The position numbers were made by a program, and so were the translations under genes. From Euleptes europaea (lineage: Eukaryota > Chordata > Lepidosauria > Squamata > Sphaerodactylidae), in assembly GCF_029931775.1 (NCBI RefSeq), contig NC_079316.1, positions 72,078,064 through 72,142,063 on the forward strand: DNA of 64,000 bases, read 5' to 3'. Within the stretch, counting starts at the first letter, position 1. Each line of letters opens with the position of its first letter. The notes under the pieces are model-generated. The model was not told the DNA's origin and made no database searches. It saw only the letters and a list, made by a program, of their open reading frames with translations. Positions 56,386 to 64,000 of this stretch are shown here, in pieces.

Positions 56386-56527
56386 CAGTATCCCAGGGTT
56401 CCTACTGTTTGTGTCATAGTCTTTCCTACTGTGTGAGTATGTATGCGTGTGTGTGTGGATAGGTTATGCTTCCTTTGTTCTCTTCAGTTGTTGAGTTCTG
56501 GGCACAGATTAGCAGAGAGGTGTGCCA

Positions 56528-56804
56528 GGTAAACGTAGTCCCCTGTGCAAGCACCATGGGGCCATATCCCAATGTGTACTAGGCAGACTATGTTTATGGG
56601 GTGGTTTGCCATGGTCTTCCCCAATCATCTACACTTTACCCCCAGCAAGCTGAGTACTCATTTTACTGACCTTGGAAGGATGGAAGGCTGAGTCAACCTT
56701 GAGCTGGCTACCTGAAACCGACTTCCATCAGGATCAAACTCAAGTCGAGAGCAGAGCTTTTGACTGCAGTACTGCAGCTTACCATTCTGTGCCACAGGGC
56801 CAGG
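56528..56804 (-). mobile_element. tRNA-derived SINE, family 3, full length
   Basis: The left part, GTAAACGTAGTCCCCTGTGC, is the 3' side. The right end read on the minus strand gives GCCCTGTGGCACAGAATGGT (A box) and GAGTTTGATCCTGATGGA (B box). The 2.48-kb hAT-like element is inserted at its 5' edge. Confidence 0.85.
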
Positions 56805-59282
56805 TAGGGCTGTGCAAAAAAATATTCGGTAAATTTCGAGTTCAGGTTTATTGGGCCCGAATTATTTGGGTAAACCCAAAATAAGCTGAATACCCATACC
56901 AATTACTGAGTATTCGGCTTTATTTCCGGGTTTACTGGAAAAAAATCGGGTCCATTTTAACCTAAGGGATTTTTTCCAAAGCTCCTGTGGGAGCATTTTT
57001 CGAGGTAGAGTTCCCAAATTTTCAGGGTAGCTTCAAGGGACTCTCCTTGCATGAATCCTGAAGTTTGGTGAAGATTGGGCCCCCAAAGGAGTCTCCCCCA
57101 TTCCCCATAGGAAAACATTGCAAACTTCACAATGTTTTCCTATGGAGAATGGTGGTGACCCCCCTGACCCAATCTTCACCAAACCTTGGGATTCGTGCAA
57201 GGAGAGTCCCTTGAAGCTACCCTGAAAATTTGGGAACTCTACCTCAAAAAATGCCCCCACACAAACTCTTTTTAAAAATCCCCATAGACTACAGTGGTCT
57301 TATTTCAGAACAAAGAATATGTCTGGGAATTGTTAAGCCAACTTTCTTATCATTGGTTTCAATGGGCCCATGCAAAGCAATGGGAGGACAGGTCTATTGT
57401 TTTACATGGGCCCATTGACACTAATGATGAGAAAGTTCCAGTGGAAAAGCAGAGAGGCATGTGACTAAGTACAGGCCAATGCCTCCCTCCCCAAGAACTA
57501 ACACAAGCCCTACACAACCAGACAACATTCCAATCCAGCAGCACAACAAACTACATAGAGAAGTCTAACGGAGCCGACACTTTTCAAAAACCCTGAAACA
57601 TAACACACCACAGCAAAATTAAAAGTGGGGGCACTTTGGCCATCCCATATGAAACCACTATCCTACTCCAGCACCCAGGCATGCTCTGGCAGCCACACCC
57701 AACAAAACCCATGTCCAGCCACACAATGCCAGGTAGCTGGAGGTCTGGGGGGCACTGCTGCCAGCCCAGATGTGGTGCCAATCCAATCCGATGAACAGGG
57801 GGAAACCCAACAACAACAACCAGGCATACCACAAAGATACATACCCACAATTTTCCCTTGGAAGGAAGGCCTCAGAAAGTGAGAGGGAGGGGGTTTGTTA
57901 TGCACCCAAATCCTCCTGTCTCTGCAGTTTCGCACACCATTTCAGCTTATGAGGTTGAAACTTTGGTGCTGCAGCTGCCTTTCATAATTGTGGCTCTCCT
58001 CTTCCCACCTCCCACACCTGCAAAGAAGAAAGTTAGGGAAACACTTGAATAACTTCATTATTGCTGTAGCCACTGTGTTGGTTTGTGCTGGGTAACATTT
58101 AAAATGCTGGCCCCTATCCTACTGCATCCCTTTTGTCTCATCCCCCAAATAATCAAATCACCCCCTCCTTTCAGGTAAAAACCAGCAAGGTCTCAAGAGG
58201 GAAAAACCTAAACATTCAAACAGTGAAACTTTGAAACAGCAAGCAGTGGAAAAAATTGAATCAGGGCCTCCCACCCATAATAATCAAATCACCCCCTCAA
58301 ACTAGCAAAAAAACCCTCCCCCAACCAACTAACAGGCCAAGGCCTGCTGGCTTCTAGCAAAATTCAGGAAAAAATTCCCAAATACAATTACTAGTTTAAA
58401 AGGAAAACAATGATATCTCAAACCCTTCAATGTCTTCTACTCCAGGCAGCAGGCAGGAAGGAATCCAATCCAAGCAGCAGGTTGTAATCCAGCAGGTCAG
58501 GATGAGGCACCAAGGTCCAGGAATGCAGAGGGGAAAATCAGGCCAGAGCTAAAGCCAAGCTTTGCCACCGAACCCTCTCAAACCTCTGTGAGGAATGGCC
58601 TGGTCTGGGAACCAGACCGGGTTTTATACTCTTTGGCCAAGCACATTAAAGTCTGAAAATAATTCCAGCCAAAAAGCACCTTCTGTGATTGGCGAAAGAA
58701 CACTGTTCTTCCTTACCTGGGTTTCTACTGGCCACTGAGGAACCCTGGCCCTCCTCCCTCCCCCGCTCTAGGTTGTCCTCTGTTGCAATCCAGTGAGCCT
58801 TCCTATTGGCCACTCCAAGATGCCTGCTCCCTCCCTCCTGCTGCCCTAGAAACCAGCCAGGGGTCAGGAATATGGAGATGGCTCTCCTTTAAACACAGCA
58901 AGGGGGGATCTCACCCAAGAGCCAGGAAGCCCACAGCACCATCTGAGAAGGAGTAAGTTTTAAAGGGTTTTTTGGGTTGTTGTTTTTTAAGGGGGGGGAG
59001 CTTCTCTGATTTAAACTAAAACAGGTAGAACTGGCCTCGGGATTGGGAGACCATGTTGCCGACCTGTTTTAATTTAAAAGGGGCACAAAATGGAGAATCT
59101 GCAAAAGCCGAATAGTAAAGCCTGAAAAAAGCCGAACGATAATTCGGCTTTTTGGGAATTGCCTATTTGGCTTTGGCAAATTCCCAGGTTTGGGTATTTG
59201 GCCAAAAATAAACCCGAATATTGCCAAAATGGCTAATTTCGGGTTTATTTTCAGTTCGGGTTTACCAATATGCACAGCCCTA
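56805..59282. mobile_element. 2.48-kb hAT-like element with internal palindromes, no transposase
   Basis: The ends TAGGGCTGTGCA and TGCACAGCCCTA are perfect 12-bp inverted repeats. Flanks GGGCCAGG (56,797-56,804) and GTGCCAGG (59,283-59,290) match at 7 of 8, as for hAT. Subterminal ATTCGG/CCGAAT and AAACCCGAA motifs recur in both ends. Positions 56,983-57,262 form a hairpin with arms of about 130 bp, and 57,335-57,440 another. The interior has no transposase-like frame, so it is non-autonomous. The TIR is related to, but distinct from, that of the 209-bp MITEs. Confidence 0.83.
58600..58720 (-). promoter_or_regulatory. Promoter-like motif cluster inside the hAT-like element
   Basis: On the minus strand GCCAATCACAGAAGG (CCAAT box) is followed about 60 bp later by AGAGTATAAAACCCGGTCTG (TATA box). 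Transcription would run leftward into the element. Motif-level evidence only. Confidence 0.4.
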
Positions 59283-60772
59283 GTGCCAGGATTGCTGTGC
59301 TATTTGGCTTCTTCCATCTGTGTTGTCGTGGGTGTTTTGCCACCATGCCACTCCATGACTGGCTGAGTTGCTATGGACTCCGCTTCTCTTTGCACATTGA
59401 AGTTGGTCTTTTTTGTACCCATTTCCTCTCTGCCAAGCTAGCATAGGATACCAGTTACCAGCACTGGGGCCAAAAGCTTCTGTCTGGGCTGCCTGCCACA
59501 TTATGAAAGTAACTGTGAAGCAATAATCACTTCATATTACACAGAAGAAAAAGCATGGAAATATTTTCTCAATCAGATGTATAGCCACATTACTATACTG
59601 TCAGAAGGATATGGATTTTGTTATGTTTTGTAACAATGGTTTGAAATGAACAATAGTAAATGAAACTGATAAGATCTGGGGCATTTTTCCACTTAGACTT
59701 TATTTCTTCCTTGTATAAAACCTAGCTTTCTATATTTCAAAATGTACAATTTTAAATATTTTTTGGGAAATATTACAGATGGTTTTAATTATGTAATCTT
59801 TACACAAGCATTTTTCTTGGTAGAAACCACTGAGTAGATGTGTGCCATTTTTTTTAAATATGCACTTCTATAAATACGTTATGCCATGTGAAGCCAGGCA
59901 AAATTACATGGTGCAGAAAAGAACATGTTTCAAAAGCAGAATTACTACCTAGGTTCTAAAGAGTAGTTTTTAACAGGTAACCCTCTTATTTGGGTTCACT
60001 ATACAAACAAGTATGTGGTCCTTCAGAGGCTAAGGTATTTGTCCCTTTTGCAATGTGAACCATTAATTTATAACTGCAGCTTAAATGATTAGGCATGTAT
60101 TGTTATTTTGGCTAGTTTCTAACCATAACAAAATGATATTCATTTTTCCTTCCTTTCAAGAAGAGCAAGCTTTATATGTGAAGCAATCAGGAACAAATAG
60201 AAATTATGCGTGGGATCCAGAGAACTGAGTAGAGATCCGTCCATGGAATAGATTTTTTTCTTGTCTCTTCTTTCTGCAGGCCATGCACACCCCCAAAAAG
60301 CAGTCCCAGAGAATCAGGGACCCTCAGAAACAATGTGTGATGAGGTATAAAGAGCTGCAGCTAGAGGTGGGAATTCGCAGCAGTTGGGGGTATCTATTCT
60401 TCAGCAGAAGTGCCATCTGCCTGTGCATGGAAGCTTGGATTCAACCCAGTATATGTATACTGTACACATACATATATATCTGGAGTGAGGGTTAACTTAC
60501 ACATACCTGCCTCTATTAGTAAAACACTGTTTGTTAAAAGAAATAAATGCCTCATTAACTGCATAAAGCTATTATTCCATGGGTCATGGACCACTATATT
60601 TTAGTGATTTTGCACAACCACTTGGACTTTTGTTTTTAAAAATTCAAGCCCTTTGTTTGTATACAGGATTTGAATGAAGTCTCCATATCATGTTCATGAT
60701 ACATTTGTATGGCTTTTTAATTATCAAAGGCATTTAAAGTTCAATAAGCACGACATGCCAAGAAATCTTTAG
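59283..60772. other. 3' flank / 3' UTR region of the C10orf90-like gene
   Basis: No repeat family from elsewhere in the window is evident. The part to the right of about 59.7 kb may be 3' UTR, if the AATAAA (minus) near 59,699 is used. Confidence 0.45.
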
Positions 60773-60811
60773 TCATTCTGTGTTTCTTTGAAGAAGCTGG
60801 TCCAGTAATTG
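60773..60811 (-). CDS. C10orf90: Last coding exon of C10orf90/FATS-like gene
   Basis: On the minus strand a splice acceptor (TTTATTTGTAG) is followed by thirteen codons reading QLLDQLLQRNTE and a TGA stop. Vertebrate C10orf90 (FATS, fragile-site associated tumour suppressor) ends, as I recall it, in a nearly identical QLLDQLLQRN tail that closes its ALMS motif. The exon joins in phase 0 to the exon at 62,355-62,454, so the two together give a continuous ALMS-motif C-terminus across a 1,543-bp intron. The 3' UTR runs leftward. A minus-strand ATTAAA lies at 60,716-60,721, very close to the stop, and an AATAAA near 59,699-59,704; either could be the poly(A) signal. The identification comes from recalled homologue sequence, not a search. 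Confidence 0.83.
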   Translation of the reverse strand, partial: QLLDQLLQRNTE

Positions 60812-62354
60812 CTACAAATAAAACAAACAAAACAAAATTTAAAAGTTTTAATATATTGCTTTTCTCTGTTGGAAATACAGTACTAGAGTCAGCAGCCATG
60901 CTGTATACCTGTATTGACTTGAAAGGGAGACAACCCTCAGTGTAAGACAATACCCTCTAAAAAATGTTATACACAAAAAGATTTATTACTGGGCAGAACT
61001 GTAACTTGTATGTGAATGTAAGATGACCCCCCTTTTTTTAATAGCATACCTGGGGGGGGGGAAGAGAACTTGTCGTGCATGTGAGTAAATAACAGTAAGT
61101 TACGGTCTTCTAAACCCATTTGCAGCCTGATCCTAATCATGTTAATTTAGAAGCAAGTCCTTTGATGTAAGTGAATCTTGCTTCCAAGAAACTCTACTTA
61201 GGATTTCAGCCTTGCTGGCATGCAATTGCTACAGTAGTCAGTGAAGTTACTTGTGCCACTTCAATTTTCAGATGGGAAGTCATTTGCAAGAAACCACTTA
61301 CGTGAAAAATGAACCTCTGGTGAGACCTGGTTTATGATCTAGCCTTATTTCTGATCTCTATGTCTTCCACATGAGAAATATGTTAAAACCGAGGAGGTGG
61401 AGACCCCAAAGTGGCAGATACTCCAGCTGAGACTGCACTCCTTCAGCTAAGTGCAATTGAACAAGCCTTTTCTGGTCATTTAAACTGTAAGGTTCTTTGA
61501 CTCAAATTGTGCTGTTTGAGTCCTAAGAGTTATCTCCCCGCCCCACCCCGGTAAGGACACTTCCAGCACGGTTCTGTTGATCCAGCATTTCTTAATTTTT
61601 TTTCCTTTCAAATATCTTGTACCTCTAGAAAATCGCTGGAATTTTTACACACTGATATCCAACTGGCAGCAGAAATGTAAACAGACTGTCTCCCAAACCC
61701 ATTTAAAGCGTAATTATTTCATAATGTACTTTCTGCCTGGGGCAAGAGATTAAAAGGCGCACATGTGGCTGCCATTGAAAGCAGCCGTCCCCCGTTGTCT
61801 CCTCCACTTTCGGCACTAATGTCCAGTAACCCTTGCACCACTTCACTGGCTGCCAGGGAGAGAGAGTGAGGGAACTCGCAACGTGGTGAAACTGAGCCAT
61901 GTGTTTTGTATTACTAGACATTGTGGAAGAGAGGGAAGGAGCCATCGATACAGGGTGGCCTCTGAGTAGCAGCTGTAAATGAATGCATATTCGCAATATT
62001 GCTCCAGACATAAGTCTTCTGCTAAAGGAACTGCCATCATTACCACCATAATTCTATGATTATTTGCCAAAAAGAGATTACAGAAAATGTTGTGTGTAAA
62101 TCCAGATTGTTAATATTAATGAGATGGTCAACATGAGGAGGACTGGAAGAGAGGGTGAAGATGGGACCGTGGTGAGTTGGGGAAATGGCAGTCCAAGTGA
62201 ACATGTTGGTTGTGACTTTACAGCACACGCACACATAGGGATATGACTGTATGATAGGGACATGATGGAATGCTAAAATGTGAAAGGAAATGCAAGAGAA
62301 CACAACCCATCCACTCTTTTATTGTATGATAGCCATTCATTAGAGAACCATTAC
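60812..62354 (-). other. C10orf90: Last intron of the C10orf90-like gene
   Basis: This 1,543-bp interval lies between a GTAATG donor and a TTTGTAG acceptor. I saw no hAT MITE, SINE or CR1 copy in it, unlike the spacer to its left. Near 61,120-61,220 is a degraded stretch resembling the small palindromic repeats seen elsewhere in the window. Confidence 0.8.
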
Positions 62355-62454
62355 CTTCTTGTAGACTTCAACGCGCAGCCTGTTGCTTTGTAAGATGACC
62401 CGTTTCTGTTTCTCTTCTTGTTTCTTCTTCACTTCAGGCAAGTTATTATAAATC
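62355..62454 (-). CDS. C10orf90: Penultimate coding exon of C10orf90/FATS-like gene (ALMS motif)
   Basis: This 100-bp minus-strand exon is bounded by a T-rich tract with ACTTTCAG acceptor and an AAG|GTAATG donor. Reading from its second base it encodes 33 residues beginning IYNNLPEVKKKQEEKQKR and ending NRLRVEVYKK, with no stop. The pattern (I/L)YN.LPEVK.K.EE.K followed by a basic NR.R.E..KK stretch is the ALMS motif shared by ALMS1, CEP295 and C10orf90. The downstream exon QLLDQLLQRN selects C10orf90 among these. The family is linked to centrosome/cilium proteins, and FATS to DNA-damage signalling. The first base completes a codon from an upstream exon, which must lie to the right, probably beyond the window. 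Confidence 0.85.
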
Positions 62455-64000
62455 CTGAAAGTTTAAAAAAAATCATATTTCATGTATCATTACAGACCAT
62501 CAAGCTTAGTTTGCTTTTGAAAAGATGAAAACCTGGCAGTACATTTTATGGCATGTTTCAAAATATATTTTAATTACATGACAAATAAATGTTTCTTACA
62601 TACCCCTTTAAAAACTGGTTGGGCAGGTAAACCAGTTACAGCACCGATGTCATACTTCCAGTGTGGAAGGGCTCACTGACAAAGAAAAGCCAAACTGCTT
62701 CCTTCAGCGGCTTCCTGGTCTGCTGTCTCCACATGAAGAAGAGCAACCATGGAGACCTGCTTTCTGGGGCCTGAGCTGCTGACCAAGATAATGCCCATCT
62801 ATGGTTGGCCAAAGCTACTGCTTGCATTTTGCCATCCCTAGTGTCCTCTTGCCACTCCATTCATGAGGTTAGTGTTGGAAGTGAAGGACTTTACGCTGTC
62901 TCTTAACCTCAGACTCCAGAGGGTGACAAGACTAGTGAGTCAGAGAGACAGAGGGGAAAGACACTGGGGCATCCTATACTGCTCTGAACTATCCCTTTGA
63001 TGTGTAGATTGCTACTCTTAGAGAAACGTCCTTCCTTCCTGCTTCTTCCTCACCCCCTCACACACACTGGCACTCTTCTCCATCTTGTTACCATGAGGGA
63101 AGGACACATGTCCTGGAGCTCCCTCCATCCTAGTTAGTTAGAATAGATAGGGAACTATATTTTACTCTATCCTATCCAGAAATGGATTTCCTACTACAAA
63201 TGAAGTATATTAGTTGAATAGTCAAAAGGATCCTAGCAATTTTGTTTCTTGCACACACAGAGGTTTGGATGAGCTTCTCTGTGCACAATAGCCTTTGTGC
63301 AGTCTGCTAACTTAACAAGGATTTGGGCATAACGAAGCCCTCAGAATACAACAGTTAGCTGGGCTCCAGAGTCAGCAACTCTTAGGGCTTCAGGGTGAGG
63401 TGGGCACAGCATCTCAGGAGAATTTTATTTTAAAAAGCAGCCTCATGTATCTTCCAAACATTCTTTCCAGAAGTGACAAAGGTTAGGTCTAGGTATCACT
63501 GAAAACTCTGTAGTAAAACCATACAACATCAGGAGATTCCTAGAGCTACCCTTTGACACTTCTGGCAAGAACTTCCATTAGGCACACAAGGCTGTTGTAT
63601 GTGTGTTTTAATTTCTCCCACCACCACTCCAAGTGGCAGTGGGCAATGGGAACTGGGGGATAGGGGATTCCCAACCTTCACTGGAGGCTTGGCATCCCAA
63701 GGGAGGCAGCAAAGGCATGGATGCAGACTGTTCCTCTCCTCCTGTGCTGTCCTTGAAGGCTCAGGCAAGCTCTAAAGGCAGTGCCTCTGCAGTACATCTT
63801 GGAGCCCAGCCAGGTGGATTGGCATGGGCAAAGGAGGCATACGCCTTTCCCCCTGCTGCTCCTGCCAACACGGCACCCAAAGCAGCTGAGTCACTTAAGT
63901 GTTGAGCTGGCTCTGTCTGCCCCTTACTCTTTCCAGACAGAAGAGTAAAAATACAAACAGCAGGTTGAGCATCTGCTCGTTGGAGCCTCTTATCATTGGG
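62455..64000 (-). other. C10orf90: Upstream intron of C10orf90-like gene, no exon recognised
   Basis: The exon at 62,355-62,454 needs an upstream exon on the minus strand. I looked for one encoding the conserved region before the ALMS motif and did not find it, so it is probably outside the window. The open frames here (for example 62,636-62,860 and 63,529-63,768) resemble no protein I know and lack paired splice sites. Confidence 0.6.

Noticed and set aside
56672-57260. Frames at the left end of the 2.48-kb element as a transposase
   Set aside because: They are short, lie in SINE or palindromic sequence, and show no hAT dimerisation or catalytic motif.

Overview
This is vertebrate nuclear DNA from a squamate reptile, probably a lizard. 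The base composition, the dense carpet of short interspersed repeats, the CR1-type LINEs, the tRNA- and 5S-rRNA-headed SINEs and the many small hAT-type elements all fit that. Nothing in it is bacterial or viral in organisation. Almost all six-frame open reading frames are chance or repeat-derived. Host coding sequence supported here amounts to three exons and one retrocopy.

The host framework is two genes in tandem on the minus strand. At the right, 60,773-62,454 holds the last two coding exons of a gene ending in an ALMS motif, best read as the C10orf90 (FATS) orthologue. In the middle, a CpG-rich block (about 29.0-30.56 kb) holds a signal-peptide first exon with a perfect donor (30,000-30,105, minus). 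I read it as exon 1 of ADAM12, because ADAM12 starts next to the 3' end of C10orf90, on the same strand, on human chromosome 10q26. On that reading, positions 1-29,999 lie in the large first intron of ADAM12 and 30.6-60.7 kb is the intergenic spacer. At 39.2-39.8 kb the spacer carries an intronless, open copy of MRPL55 between 17-bp direct repeats: a retrocopy whose reading frame is still intact.

The rest is mobile DNA. The commonest element is a hAT-type MITE of about 209 bp (ends TAGGGTTGCCA/TGGCAACCCTA, 8-bp target duplications), present in 18 whole or partial copies. It comes in two forms that differ only at one end. Others are a 2.48-kb hAT-like element with long internal palindromes (56,805-59,282), further hAT MITEs, several near-perfect palindromic foldback elements (4.8, 12.6, 17.1, 26.4, 34.1 and 47.2 kb), CR1 and other LINE fragments, three tRNA-SINE families and a 5S-rRNA-headed SINE. 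One tRNA-SINE copy carries the same 3' tail as the 5S SINE. Nested insertions give relative ages: an LTR inside a MITE (7.65 kb), a LINE inside a CR1 (36.99 kb), a hAT inside a CR1 (54.6 kb) and SINEs interrupted by or interrupting LINEs.

No autonomous transposase, CRISPR array, functional rRNA or tRNA gene, or novel multi-gene system was found. The items most worth a second look are the intact MRPL55 retrocopy, the 163-bp palindromic element, the 2.48-kb hAT element with a promoter-like interior, the two-ended MITE family with its YY1/SP-like boxes, and the unstable sequence beside ADAM12 exon 1.
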